A DNA stretch of 64,000 nucleotides, from the NCBI RefSeq assembly GCF_011759375.1, contig NZ_JAARML010000002.1, positions 930,001-994,000 of the forward strand. The letters run 5' to 3'. The notes under the pieces were generated by a model. It did not search any database, was not told the origin of the DNA, and saw nothing but the letters and a program-made list of their open reading frames with translations. Shown one piece after another: positions 25,777-36,700 of this stretch. The stretch is from Paraflavitalea devenefica. Its GTDB lineage: Bacteria > Bacteroidota > Bacteroidia > Chitinophagales > Chitinophagaceae. A program made the position numbers and the translations under genes. How positions within the stretch are numbered: the first letter of the stretch is position 1; every line of letters starts with the position of its first letter.

Positions 25777-28700
25777 ATGCAAATTAAGGGCATTGCCCGC
25801 CTGGGTTTTCAGGAAGGCGGGACTCAACCAACCTGGCTGTGCGCTTCTGTAAGGCAGCAGGTGAAAAAGACACTGCGCATGATGAAATTAACTGCTTTTC
25901 TCCTCCTCACAGGTTTCCTGCACGTCAGCGCCAACAGCCTGTCGCAAACAGTTACCTATACGGCTTCCAATACTTCCCTGCAGCAGGTATTTGAAGCAGT
26001 GAAACAGCAAACCGGTTATGTGTTCTTTTATAAACCTGCCGATCTGCAACAGGCCAGGCCGGTCACCATAGTTGCCCGTCAGTTACCGCTGGAGAAATTT
26101 ATGGACCAGGTATTGAATGGGCAGCAGTTGGATTACTTTATTGAGAGCCAGACAATCGTTGTACGTAAGAAAATAGTAGCGGCTGATGCGGCTAAAACCG
26201 CCGGTATGGACCAGCAGCCCGCCTTGCCACAGGAGATCAAAGGAGTGTTGCTGCATGCAGATACCCGGGAGCCTTTGTTCCGCGCTACCGTGCTCATTAA
26301 AGGAACGCAAACATTTGTGGTGACCGATAAGAATGGCGCTTTTTCCATACCCGCCAAGGCAGGCGATGTATTGGTCATCTCCTATGTAGGTTTTCAATCC
26401 AAAGAAATAAAGATCACGGCGGCCCAGGCAGGTATCATTATGCTGGCGCCTGCTAACTCTGTACTGGATGAAGCCGTGGTGCAGGCCTATGGCATTACTT
26501 CCAGGAGGGTAAGCACCAGTAACATCACCAAAGTATCCGGGAAGGAATTGAACAATGCGCCGGTCACCAATCCGTTGGCGGCTTTACAGGGCAGGGTACC
26601 GGGTATGGTGATCACCCAAACCAGTGGTGTACCGGGTGCGGCCTTTAAAGTACAGATACGCGGCCGTACGCAGGTGGATGCAACCTATGGCGCTAATGAC
26701 GAACCTTTATACATCATAGATGGCGTTCCCTTTGCTACGGGCAATGCGAGTATCAGTCGTGTCAGCTCCGCCATTTCAGTCGTTGGCATCAGCGGATTAA
26801 GCCCCTTCAGCACCATTAACATGGCCGATATTGAAAGCATTGAAGTACTCAAAGATGCCGATGCTACCGCTATCTATGGCAGCCGCGGCGCCAGCGGTGT
26901 TATCCTCATCACTACCCGCAAAGGGAAAACCGGTACTACCCGTTTTGATATCAATGTGAACAGGGGAGGCAGTAAAGCGCCCTTGCCCGATCTGCTCACG
27001 ACCAAAGAATATGTGGCCATGCGTAAGGAAGCATTTGCCAATGACAACAAGGCCATGACCACTACCAATGCGTATGACATCCTGTTGTGGGACACTACCC
27101 GTGATCATAACCTCGCCAGGCAACTCATTGGTGGTACGGCTAAATTTACCAGCGCCCAGGCTTCCATTTCCGGTGGCGCCAACCTGGTGCAATACCTTGT
27201 GGGAGGCGGATTTAACCAGGAAACAAACGTATACCCCGATGAACTCCCCAATACCAGGGGCTCTGCGCACTTTAACATCACGGCCCGTTCTGCCGACCAG
27301 AAATTTACAGCGAACATTACCGGGAATTATACGTCTGCCAGGAATGAAACAGTGTCTTCAGACCTGGCCAGCAAACTCATGCTGCCGCCCAATTACCTGT
27401 TGTATGATGCTGCGGGTGATCTTGCCTGGAATGAAAAAGGGATTGTTACCGATAACCCGCTGGCCTACCTGAAACAGCAGTACACCGCCAAAACGGCTAA
27501 CCTGTTGGCCAATGTAACGCTGGCGTACAAAATTATGCCCGATCTGAACATCAGGACCAGTGTTGGGTACAACGCAGTGCGGGTAGATGAAGTAAAAATA
27601 ATGCCCAAAGCGGCCCAGAACCCTGCCAACATTACTACCGGCACCTCCTTTTTTGGTAACAGTAACTTTAAGAGCTGGATCGTGGAGCCCCAGGCCGATT
27701 ACATGGTCTTCCTGGGCAAAGGCAAGCTCAATGCACTGGCAGGCGGTACCTTCCAATACCAGAAAAATGATGGGTACAACTTTACGGTCAATGGATATAC
27801 CAGTGATGATTTCCTCGGCACGCTCATTGGCATATCCGGCTCCAATGTGATCAATCCTTCCAGCAGTGAAAGCGAATACAAATACCTTGCTTTCTTTGGT
27901 CGTCTTAACTACAATTATGACAATACCTACATCCTCAACCTCTCCGGCCGCCGGGATGGTTCCAGCCGCTTTGGGCCTAATTACCGTTTCTCTAATTTCG
28001 GCGCCGTAGGCGCGGCCTGGGTATTTACCAATGAGCGATTTATGAGGAACGTTCGGGTCCTTAGCTTTGGTAAACTGCGCGCCAGCTATGGCGTAACCGG
28101 TAATGACCAGATAGGCGATTACAAATACATTGATGCTTATTCCTCCAATACATTTGCTCCTACTTACCGTGATTCCACCGCGCTCATTCCTTCGGCCTTA
28201 TATAAACCCGATCTGCATTGGGAAAGGAACAAGAAGCTGGAAGTAGCTGTGGAGCTGGGTTTCGGGCAGGACCGTTTCCTCGTATCAGCCGCCTGGTACA
28301 GGAACCGTTCCAATGACCCACTTGTACTATACCCCTTGTCAAACGTCACAGGATTTCCCAACATAGCCACCAATCTCAATGGGGTGGTGGTAGACAATAC
28401 TGGTTTTGAGATCAGTTTGAGTACGGTGAACATAAAAAACCAGGCCTTTGAATGGACCACCAACTTCAACATGACCATTCCTAAAAATAAACTGGTGGCG
28501 TTTCCCGGCCTGGAACAGTCCAGCTATGCTACTAAGTATATAGTCGGTCAATCCTTAAACATTGGCATCATGGCCGATCATATCGGGGTTGATCCGCAAA
28601 CAGGTTTGCATAAGATAGCTGATCTGGACACCAATGGTCTTTTTAATTCTCCCGCCGACATGAGGCCGCTTTTCCATACAGATCCCAAAATATATGGCGG

Positions 28701-29175
28701 CCTGCAAAATACCTTCCGGTTCAGGCAATTTGAATGCAGTTTCCTGCTGCAATACCACCGGCAAATGAGCCCGAACTGGCTATCTTCTTTACTCTATAAC
28801 AATCCCATTGGCGGTATGTGGAATGTGCCTGATGCGGTATCCGATCGCTGGCAAAAGCCCGGCGACATCACCAATACCCAAAAGTTTACCACCAATAACT
28901 CTGCGGCGAATTCTTTATTAGGTAACTATGCTTCCTACTTTTCAGACCTGCGCTACTCAGATGCTTCTTACATCAGGCTGAAGAACGTATCCCTTTCTTA
29001 TAGCCTGCCGCCCTCCTGGCTGAAGAAAATAAAATTCACCAATGCACGGATATACCTCCTGGCGCAGAACCTGTATACGTTTACGCCTTACAAAGGCGGC
29101 GATCCCGAAACAGTATACCTTACCCGGCTACCGCCCTTGCGTACCGTTACAGCAGGCGTTCAACTCAATTTTTAA
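25777..29175 (+). CDS. SusC/RagA-type TonB-dependent receptor with STN domain
   Basis: 1132 aa from the ATG at 25777. ATGs at 25750 and 25879-25884 are alternatives; the last gives the shortest signal peptide, MKLTAFLLLTGFLHVSA. Domains in order: STN (~58-125, SNTSLQQVFEAVKQQTGYVF), a carboxypeptidase-regulatory-like beta-sandwich (~155-235, IKGVLLHADTREPLFRATVL), plug (~240-365, with NPLAALQGRVPGM and DADATAIYGSRGASGVILI), then a 22-strand-type barrel to the end (RTVTAGVQLNF). It forms the outer-membrane channel for an imported ligand and, through STN, signals to FecR. It is followed 12 bp later by its SusD partner. The substrate is unknown because no glycoside hydrolase accompanies it. Confidence 0.94.
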   Translation: MQIKGIARLGFQEGGTQPTWLCASVRQQVKKTLRMMKLTAFLLLTGFLHVSANSLSQTVTYTASNTSLQQVFEAVKQQTGYVFFYKPADLQQARPVTIVARQLPLEKFMDQVLNGQQLDYFIESQTIVVRKKIVAADAAKTAGMDQQPALPQEIKGVLLHADTREPLFRATVLIKGTQTFVVTDKNGAFSIPAKAGDVLVISYVGFQSKEIKITAAQAGIIMLAPANSVLDEAVVQAYGITSRRVSTSNITKVSGKELNNAPVTNPLAALQGRVPGMVITQTSGVPGAAFKVQIRGRTQVDATYGANDEPLYIIDGVPFATGNASISRVSSAISVVGISGLSPFSTINMADIESIEVLKDADATAIYGSRGASGVILITTRKGKTGTTRFDINVNRGGSKAPLPDLLTTKEYVAMRKEAFANDNKAMTTTNAYDILLWDTTRDHNLARQLIGGTAKFTSAQASISGGANLVQYLVGGGFNQETNVYPDELPNTRGSAHFNITARSADQKFTANITGNYTSARNETVSSDLASKLMLPPNYLLYDAAGDLAWNEKGIVTDNPLAYLKQQYTAKTANLLANVTLAYKIMPDLNIRTSVGYNAVRVDEVKIMPKAAQNPANITTGTSFFGNSNFKSWIVEPQADYMVFLGKGKLNALAGGTFQYQKNDGYNFTVNGYTSDDFLGTLIGISGSNVINPSSSESEYKYLAFFGRLNYNYDNTYILNLSGRRDGSSRFGPNYRFSNFGAVGAAWVFTNERFMRNVRVLSFGKLRASYGVTGNDQIGDYKYIDAYSSNTFAPTYRDSTALIPSALYKPDLHWERNKKLEVAVELGFGQDRFLVSAAWYRNRSNDPLVLYPLSNVTGFPNIATNLNGVVVDNTGFEISLSTVNIKNQAFEWTTNFNMTIPKNKLVAFPGLEQSSYATKYIVGQSLNIGIMADHIGVDPQTGLHKIADLDTNGLFNSPADMRPLFHTDPKIYGGLQNTFRFRQFECSFLLQYHRQMSPNWLSSLLYNNPIGGMWNVPDAVSDRWQKPGDITNTQKFTTNNSAANSLLGNYASYFSDLRYSDASYIRLKNVSLSYSLPPSWLKKIKFTNARIYLLAQNLYTFTPYKGGDPETVYLTRLPPLRTVTAGVQLNF

Positions 29176-29187
29176 CCAGGTCAATGC

Positions 29188-30603
29188 ATGAACATGAAAT
29201 CGAACAAGCCATCAATCTCCTCCCTGTTCAATAGCCTGCCGGCTTTGCTGCTGGTGATCGTCATCAACGCCGGTTGTAATAAAATGATAGATGTAGAGTT
29301 GCCCGCCGGCACGTTCAATACCGATATCACTTTCAAAGATGATGGTTCGGCGCATACGGCCATGCGCGGTATCTACGCCAGCATGATGAACGTATTGGGT
29401 ACAGGTCCTTTTTCCGGCGGCCTGTCCGGCAACCTCGGCCTCAGTTCCGACGAATTGATCAGGTCTACCTACAGCGCCGACCAGCAATTGTTTTTGGACA
29501 ATAACCTCAATGCCGAAGTAAGCAGTAATCTCAGCTCCTTATGGGCGCCTTTCTACAACTACATCTACCAGGCCAATAACATCTATGTGAATGTAGAAAA
29601 GTCAACCGGTATCACAGCGCCTGTGAAAGACCAGTTAACAGGAGAGGCGAGGTTCATCCGGGCGCTCTGTTACTTTTACCTCGTTAACTTATACGATTCG
29701 GTACCGCTGGCGCTGGCGACCGATTACCGTACCAATAACCTGCTGTCCCGTTCGGGCCCGGAGAAAATATATGCACAAATACTGGAAGACCTTCAGTACG
29801 CACAACAGAAGATCGGCTTCGCTTTTACAGCGCAGGGCACCAGGCTTCGCCCCAATCACTATACGGTGGCGGCCTTGCTGGCCAGGGTACACCTGTACCG
29901 GAAAAGCTGGGCGGAGGCAGAAGCCGCGGCTACTACAGTGATCGCAGCTGGGCATTATATCCTTGACTCCCTGAATGGTGTATTCCAAACCAATTCAAGG
30001 GAAACCATTCTGTCTGTAGGCAATGCAGGCAGCAACATCTATACCAGTGAAGGCGGTAGAATAACAGGCAGTGGCGCCGGCAATACCCAGTTCAGGTTAA
30101 GCGACTACTTCATCAATGAGTTTGAAGCCAATGACCAGCGGAAAGTGAAATGGACACGCACCGGCGGCGGCGGTATAGCGCCTTTTAAATACAAAACCTT
30201 TTCCAATACGCAGACAGGCGCCAAACCGGAAAGCACCGTTATAATGCGCCTGGCCGAACAGTTCCTCATACGGGCGGAAGCGAGAGCACAGCAGGATAAA
30301 TTAACAGAAGCCATTGCCGACCTGGATTCTTTACGCAACCGAGCCGGTTTGCCTTTGATAGCAGTCACCAATCCATCCATCAGTAAGGACGATCTGCTAC
30401 AGGCCATCTACCATGAACGTATGGTAGAGCTCTTTTCTGAGCTTGGTCACCGTTGGTTCGATGTGATCCGTACAGGGCAGGCCAACACCATCTTTAAAGC
30501 CCGCAAGCCAGGCTGGAAAGAAGGAATCTCTGTACTGTATCCCATCCCCGCCTCCGAAAGACAATTCAACCCCAACTTAACACAGAACAAAGGATATGAA
30601 TAA
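29188..30603 (+). CDS. SusD/RagB-family substrate-binding lipoprotein
   Basis: 471 aa. The lipoprotein signal ends in the lipobox VINAGC (Cys ~30). The N-terminal SusD-like part (~35-220) contains the TPR-type helices typical of the family (ARFIRALCYFYLVNLYDSVP). The C-terminal SusD part contains AIADLDSLRNRAGLP and AIYHERMVELFSELGHRWFDVIRTG, strong family signatures. It should form the surface lid on the SusC barrel encoded 12 bp upstream and capture the ligand. The TlpA-like gene follows after 36 bp in the same direction, so the three form one operon. Confidence 0.95.
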   Translation: MNMKSNKPSISSLFNSLPALLLVIVINAGCNKMIDVELPAGTFNTDITFKDDGSAHTAMRGIYASMMNVLGTGPFSGGLSGNLGLSSDELIRSTYSADQQLFLDNNLNAEVSSNLSSLWAPFYNYIYQANNIYVNVEKSTGITAPVKDQLTGEARFIRALCYFYLVNLYDSVPLALATDYRTNNLLSRSGPEKIYAQILEDLQYAQQKIGFAFTAQGTRLRPNHYTVAALLARVHLYRKSWAEAEAAATTVIAAGHYILDSLNGVFQTNSRETILSVGNAGSNIYTSEGGRITGSGAGNTQFRLSDYFINEFEANDQRKVKWTRTGGGGIAPFKYKTFSNTQTGAKPESTVIMRLAEQFLIRAEARAQQDKLTEAIADLDSLRNRAGLPLIAVTNPSISKDDLLQAIYHERMVELFSELGHRWFDVIRTGQANTIFKARKPGWKEGISVLYPIPASERQFNPNLTQNKGYE

Positions 30604-30639
30604 CTCCTTCCTTTTGTCATTACTTAACTAATACAAACC

Positions 30640-31752
30640 ATGAAACATCTACTGTCAATAATCTTTTTGATCGTTCCGGTTCTCCTGTCCGCGCAGGACA
30701 CCTTTCACCTCAAAGGCCATGTAGCTGCCTGGAAAGGAACAAAAGAAATACGCCTGTCTTACCTGAACAATGGTAAAATCGTACAGGATTCGACATGGGC
30801 GATAGATGGCCGCTTTGCATTTACCGGTGCCATCAGCCAGCCGGAGGAAGCCTACATGGCCCTGAGGGATACAGGCAAAGGCCGCAGGGACATGATCAAT
30901 ATCTTCCTGGGAAAAGGGACCATCCTGGTCAATGCCACAGATTCACTCGCGCATGCGACCATAAAAGGCGTTGCGGTAGCCGAAGATCACCAATACCTGA
31001 AAAATAGTGCCGCGCCTTTAATGAAACGGTTAGGCGATCTGAAATTGCAGGCCGTTAAAACCACACCTGCTGAAAGAACAACACAGGCATTCAAAGACCT
31101 GGAGAAAGAATACTATGGGCTGCTGGATTCTGTCAAACAGATCAGGATCCATTTTATCAAAACCCATCCGGCTTCCTATATGTCACTCGTAACCATAAAA
31201 GGAATGGCCGGCCCGGCTATAGAATATGCGCAGATAGCGCCCCTTTTTAACATCCTTAACCCTGAAGTACGCAATACCCCGCTTGGGCGGGAGATGGCCC
31301 AAAAGCTGGCAGTGGCAAAAACAACCAGGATAGGCGAAGCGCTGCCGGCTTTTACTTCTTTTGATACCGCACGAAGCGCTCTGAAACTGGACGACGTATT
31401 GAAGAACAGCAAATACACGTTGGTCGATTTCTGGGCCAGTTGGTGCAAGCCCTGCCGAATGGAAAACCCGAATGTAGTAAAAGCCTATAACGCCTTTCAT
31501 GAAAAAGGGTTCAACATCATCAGTGTTTCGCTCGATGATAAGGCGGCGCCCTGGATAGCAGCTATTCATAAAGATGGAATGCCCTGGTACCATGTATCCG
31601 GGTTACAGGGATGGAAAGAACCGGTAGCCCTATTATACGGCATCGCAGCCGTGCCTGATAATTTCCTCCTCGATGCCAATGGAAAAGTAGTTGCGCGGGG
31701 ATTGAAGGGAGAGGCATTGTATAAAAAACTGGAAACGGTCTTAAAGAACTAA
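30640..31752 (+). CDS. TlpA-like thiol:disulfide protein with DUF4369-type N-terminus
   Basis: 370 aa with a signal peptide (MKHLLSIIFLIVPVLLSAQ). The N-terminal beta-rich domain (~20-115) is of the DUF4369 type. A helical linker follows, then a thioredoxin fold (~225-370). The active site is WASWCKPCRMENP with Cys269 and Cys272, and the cis-Pro region is YGIAAVPDNFLLD. It should reduce disulfides or act as a redox chaperone in the periplasm or at the outer membrane. Proteins of this type often accompany SusCD loci without hydrolases in Chitinophagaceae; the link to substrate is unknown. A clear terminator follows. Confidence 0.93.
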   Translation: MKHLLSIIFLIVPVLLSAQDTFHLKGHVAAWKGTKEIRLSYLNNGKIVQDSTWAIDGRFAFTGAISQPEEAYMALRDTGKGRRDMINIFLGKGTILVNATDSLAHATIKGVAVAEDHQYLKNSAAPLMKRLGDLKLQAVKTTPAERTTQAFKDLEKEYYGLLDSVKQIRIHFIKTHPASYMSLVTIKGMAGPAIEYAQIAPLFNILNPEVRNTPLGREMAQKLAVAKTTRIGEALPAFTSFDTARSALKLDDVLKNSKYTLVDFWASWCKPCRMENPNVVKAYNAFHEKGFNIISVSLDDKAAPWIAAIHKDGMPWYHVSGLQGWKEPVALLYGIAAVPDNFLLDANGKVVARGLKGEALYKKLETVLKN

Positions 31753-31772
31753 GCATAAGCGTACTTACTGAA

Positions 31773-31811
31773 AAAAGAGGCTGATCCAAAGAGGGGGCAG
31801 CCTCTTTTGTT
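31773..31811 (+). terminator. Terminator of the first SusCD operon
   Basis: The perfect 11-bp stem AAAAGAGGCTG/CAGCCTCTTTT (31773-31783 with 31798-31808) continues into TTTTGTTG. It lies 20 bp after the TlpA-like gene and before the next sigma gene. Confidence 0.8.
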
Positions 31812-31908
31812 GTCTATAGCCCTTATCCGCATCTGTTTGATACTGCTATAAACAGGGCAGGAGCAGAATAAATAAAAATGCAGTAACCTAAACTTTACAG
31901 GATAATAT

Positions 31909-31916
31909 TACTTTTG
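31909..31916 (+). promoter_or_regulatory. -7 promoter element of the second sigma-factor gene
   Basis: TACTTTTG matches TAnnTTTG exactly, about 65-75 bp upstream of the sigma gene start. No TTTG is visible at -33, so it may be weak or regulated. Confidence 0.4.
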
Positions 31917-31981
31917 TATACAGCTCATTTAGCTAAAACGTAATAGCTATCTGATTGTCAGTTGCTTGTATTTTAACGGTA

Positions 31982-32587
31982 ATGCACTTTTCTATGCCCC
32001 TGCAATCATTAAGTGACGCAGAACTGGTACAGTCCCTCAAAAGGGACGATGCTGCTGCATTTAAGGTCCTGTACGACAGGTATTGGGAAGGCCTTTACCT
32101 CAAAGCCTGCAGGCGGGTGGACAGGGATGAAGCAAAAGACATGGTGCAGGAAGTCATGACCACCTTGTGGCGGCGCAGGAATGAAATAGCGGTGCATGAA
32201 GATGGGAAGATCGACCGGTACCTGCATACCGCCGTAAAGTACCGCATCATCAGTCACTATGCCCATACCAGTGTGGAAATCAGGAACAGCGGACTGTTTG
32301 AAGTATTAAGTGGTCAGGTATTCAACAACAGGCTGGAAACAAAAGAGCTCCATGAAATGCTGGAAAAGGAGATCAGCCGGCTGCCGTCCAGGATGCAACA
32401 GATCTTCCGCATGAGCCGCGAAGATGATTTCTCCATCACAGATATTGCCCACAAACTGAACCTTTCAGAACAAACCATAAAGAACCAATTGACCGAAGCG
32501 CTTAAAAGGATCCGGGAGTCCATTAAGTCGCATGATGCTGCAGACTGGACTTTTGTTTTACTCCTTCTCTATTACTCCTGCTACTAA
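31982..32587 (+). CDS. ECF sigma-70 factor of the mannan/glucan locus
   Basis: 201 aa from the ATG at 31982; ATGs at 31955 and 31994 are possible, and the last begins just before the conserved LSDAELVQSLKRDDAAAF. Region 2 has LYDRYWEGLYLKACRRV and DEAKDMVQEVMTTLWRRR. Region 4 has LPSRMQQIFRMSREDDFS and IAHKLNLSEQTIKNQLTEAL. The C-terminus is hydrophobic (WTFVLLLLYYSCY), as often seen in Bacteroidota ECF factors. It is followed by a FecR gene and a SusC with STN, so it should control the fungal-wall locus 32658-49015 after release by its anti-sigma factor. Confidence 0.92.
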   Translation: MHFSMPLQSLSDAELVQSLKRDDAAAFKVLYDRYWEGLYLKACRRVDRDEAKDMVQEVMTTLWRRRNEIAVHEDGKIDRYLHTAVKYRIISHYAHTSVEIRNSGLFEVLSGQVFNNRLETKELHEMLEKEISRLPSRMQQIFRMSREDDFSITDIAHKLNLSEQTIKNQLTEALKRIRESIKSHDAADWTFVLLLLYYSCY

Positions 32588-32657
32588 CCGGGAAAGCCCT
32601 AAGTAGCTGATTGCTATTGTATAGCCTTTATTCAATCCCTGAACCTTATCTGTTGCT

Positions 32658-33683
32658 ATGGCAGTGGACAAATTTTTTTTGTTCAGCTATAGTACCAACT
32701 CTTCTTTTCTCAGATACATACTAAAACAGGTTGCCTTGGAAGTAGAATCCATCCGACAGATCCTTAAAAAATACCTGCTGGGGAATACCCGGGCAGCGGA
32801 AACAGAAACCGTAGACCAATGGTTCCAGTCATTCGACGAGGGAGCGCCCCTCCATTTGTCAGAGCAGGAGCGTCAAACCGCGAAGCAGGAAATATGGGAA
32901 AAGATTGCACCTGCCATCATAGTGGAACGGAAGCGGAAGGTGATACCCTTGTGGATAAAAGTGGCGGCCAGTGCGGCCGTAGTAGCAGGTGTGGCATTCA
33001 TGCTGTGGTGGACAGGCAACAGGCCGGCAACAGATGCTGTGATGGCCTACACCACCGTGACCACCGGCAATGGTGAAAAGAAAATCATCACCATTAAAGA
33101 TGGTACGCAGTTAACACTGAATGCAGGCACCACCCTGCATATATACAATGATTTTTCGGCCACCAGGAAAGTAGACCTGGTAGATGGGGAAGTATTCTTC
33201 GAAGTACACAAAGATCCGGAAAGACCCTTTCAGATACAAAGCAGTGGGTTGACCATCACTGTATTGGGCACTTCTTTCAATGTGCTCTCCTATAAGGAGC
33301 TCAGCAAGATCAGTGTGGGCGTTATGACCGGTAAAGTACGGGTGGCCACAGATACCACTACCATCGGCGTATTACAAAAAACAGAAGGGCTGGTATATGA
33401 TAAACAACTACACACCTATAAAACCATTACCATCCACGATACTTTACCGGCCTGGAAAGAAGGCAGGCTGGTATTGGACGATGTGTCCTTTAGGGAAATG
33501 GCTTTCCTGATGAAAAAGAATTTCGGAACTGATATTCTGACCAGCAATACACAAGTCCTGAACACAAGATATACAACAGAACTGCCTACCTCCATGACAG
33601 GAGAACAGGCGGCTGAAGTATTGGCGGCTGTTCATAACCTGAAAACTAAAAAACAAAACGACCAGGTATTCTTTTACAAGTGA
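32658..33683 (+). CDS. FecR-domain anti-sigma factor of the mannan/glucan locus
   Basis: 341 aa. The cytoplasmic N-terminus has EVESIRQILKKYLLGNTRA. A membrane segment (VAASAAVVAGVAFMLWW) is near residue ~97-115. The periplasmic FecR domain (~130-235) has TTGNGEKKIITIKDGTQLTL and VDLVDGEVFFEVHKDPERPF. A DUF4974-type C-terminal domain (~265-335) ends KKQNDQVFFYK. The first ~25 residues look unlike a typical N-terminus, but no better ATG lies downstream before the conserved part. It should hold the sigma factor encoded upstream until the SusC STN domain signals. The SusC gene starts 44 bp downstream. Confidence 0.92.
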   Translation: MAVDKFFLFSYSTNSSFLRYILKQVALEVESIRQILKKYLLGNTRAAETETVDQWFQSFDEGAPLHLSEQERQTAKQEIWEKIAPAIIVERKRKVIPLWIKVAASAAVVAGVAFMLWWTGNRPATDAVMAYTTVTTGNGEKKIITIKDGTQLTLNAGTTLHIYNDFSATRKVDLVDGEVFFEVHKDPERPFQIQSSGLTITVLGTSFNVLSYKELSKISVGVMTGKVRVATDTTTIGVLQKTEGLVYDKQLHTYKTITIHDTLPAWKEGRLVLDDVSFREMAFLMKKNFGTDILTSNTQVLNTRYTTELPTSMTGEQAAEVLAAVHNLKTKKQNDQVFFYK

Positions 33684-33727
33684 TTGCAAAACGACGAAAA
33701 CTAACAGTAACTAAAACCTAACAAAGT

Positions 33728-36700
33728 ATGAAACAACTGCTTGCCATCAGAAAAGGTGGGCTGGGAAAGTATTCCCGGATGCTAATTTTTCTCCTAACAA
33801 CCGCTTCTATGATCATGCCGGTATTTGCCGGCGAGAGTCAGGTACTCCAAACAACCATCACAGTCCGTTTTAAAGGCGGCAGCCTCGATGCTGCTATTGC
33901 CGAATTACAAAAAGCCTCCCGGGTCACCTTTGCCTACGACAGGCAACTGCTCAGTTCCTACAAAGTAGGCAGCTTTTCCTTTGAAAACGAAAAACTGGAA
34001 AAAGTGCTGCAGCAATTATTGCAGCACAAGGCCCTGCGCTTTGAAGAAGTAAACCAGATTGTGGTCATCAGTAAAAAAAACAACGAGCGTAAAAGCATCC
34101 AGGCTGCCGTAAAAGAGATTACCGTAGCTGGTACCGTAACGGATGAAAATAAAACGCCCATGGCGGGAGTAACGGTCGGCGTGAGTGGTACGCAAACAAT
34201 GACCTCCACCAATGCACAGGGCCAGTACAAGATATTGGTGCCGGCGCAGGATGCCATACTGGTATTCAGTTATGTAGGCTATGCTTCTGAACAGATAACG
34301 GTAGGCGCCAGGGAAAACATTGATGTGCAGCTTAAACCCGGCCTCGGCAAGGAACTTTCCGAAGTAGCTGTAGTAGGTTTTGGCAACCAGCGTAAAGTAA
34401 GCCTGGTAGGCGCGCAGTCAACCGTGAACGTGGCCGAGCTGCGCCAGCCGGTAGCCAACATCACTACCATGCTGGCAGGCCGCGTGGCGGGCGTGGTAGG
34501 CGTACAGCGTACCGGTGAGCCCGGCAAAAGCGGTGCGGATATCTGGATACGTGGTATCGCCACCTTTGGCGGCAACTCTGCCTCCCCGCTTGTATTGGTG
34601 GATGGGGTAGAGCGCAGCATCAGCAACCTCGACCCTGAAGACATTGAATCCTTCACCATCCTGAAAGATGCCTCGGGTACGGCCGTATATGGTGTACGAG
34701 GCGCCAACGGGGTGATCATTGTAAAAACCAAGACCGGTAAAATAGGAAAGCCGCAGATATTCTTTGATTACAGCGAAGGCGTGAACACCTTCACGAAGAT
34801 CCCCGAAATGCTGGACGGCATTTCTTACATGAACCTGGTGAATGAAGCAAAAGCCACCCGTGGGCAGAGCGTGTTGTACCCGGATGACTACATCGAAAAA
34901 ACTGCAGCAGGTACGGAGCCTTTGCTGTATCCCAATGTAGACTGGATAGATGCGGTATTCAATAAATATGGCCATACCCGGAAAGCCAACCTCAATGCGA
35001 GTGGCGGGGTAGACAATGCGCAATATTATGTTTCCCTCGGCTACTTCAATGAAAGCAGCTTCCTGAAAACAGACGACCTGGAACAATACAATTCTTCTTT
35101 AAAATACAACCGCTACAACGTTACGGCCAAGCTCAACCTCCGGGTAACCGGCACCACAAAAATGGAAGTAGGTGTACAGGGGTATTTCTCCAACAAAAAT
35201 GCACCTTCGCAGGATCCCGGCACCATCTTCAGCAGCGCTATGGAAATACCGCCTGTGGTATATCCCATCATGTATCCCGGTGGTTTTGTACCGGGCGTTG
35301 CTCCCAACGGCGGCTCGCGTAATCCCTATGCCGATCTGGCTACCAGGGGTTATAAGAATGAATTCAAAACCCAGTTATATTCCAACCTGCGGGTAAGCCA
35401 GGACCTTGCCTACTTTGTAAAGGGCCTGAGCGCTTCGGCCATGTTTGCCTTCGACAGCTACAATGAGCAATTCATTGACCGGGGCAAAAGAAAAGATACC
35501 TACATCGTAGACCTCACGGACCCTTACAAGCCGGATGGATCATTGAACCTGAAACGCACCTGGACCACCAACCAACCCTACCTCGGGTATGGCCGCTCCA
35601 ATGGTGGCAACAGGCAGTTTTATACAGAAGCTTCTCTTACCTATGACAGGAGCTTTAACAGGCACCGTGTCAGCGGCCTGGGCTTATTCTATTCCATGGA
35701 CAAGAGCAATGCCTTTGCCGGTGATTTCACTGCTTCTATCCCGGAGCGTACCATTGGTCTTGCCGGAAGAGCTACCTACTCTTATGACGACCGTTACTTT
35801 GCCGAATTCAACTTTGGCTACAACGGCTCAGAATTGTTTGCACCGGAAAACAGGTTTGGTTTCTTCCCCGCTATAGGGTTTGGCTGGATCGTTTCCAACG
35901 AACGTTTCTTTGAACCATTGGTCAATGTGGTTTCTTTCCTCAAGCTGCGCTACTCCAATGGTAATACGGGTTTGGGATTGATCAATGGCCGCCGCTTTGC
36001 GTATACGACACTCGTGGCCGATAATGCGGCAGGTTATGATTTTGGCCGGAACAGCACTACCAATTCCGGCGGTATCACCGTGACAGATTATGCTACCAAT
36101 GTAAAATGGTCAGAGTCCAACAAGCAGGACCTGGGTATTGAAATACGCTTCCTGAATGATAAGCTTTCCCTCATTGTAGACCTCTTTAAGGAGCACAGAA
36201 CAGGCATCTTCCTGCAGCGGCAGTCGTCCATGATCTTTATGGGATTGCAGAAACCGTTGTGGGGCAACCTGGGTATCGTGGATAACAAAGGCATTGACGC
36301 TACCCTCGAATACAACACCAATATAGGGGAAGTGCACCTCAGTCTGCGTGGCAACATTACCTACAACAAGGATGTAATGATCGAGAATGATATGCTGCCC
36401 CAGCAATACCCCTGGATGGAACGCAAAGGCCAAAACGTACTCGCCCGCTTTGGCTATGTGGCCGATGGATTGTTTATAGACCAGAAGCAGATAGATGAAA
36501 GCGCTGTTCCCGGCGACAGGTCGAAAGTAAAACCCGGCGACATCAAATACAAAGACCTCAATGAGGACGGCGTGATTGATATTTCCGACCAGCAGAGGAT
36601 CGGCCGCGGCGATGTGCCTTCCATGGTATATGGCTTTGGGTTCAACCTTACCTGGAAGAACTTCTCTATTGGCGCTTTATTCCAGGGCATCAATGATGCC

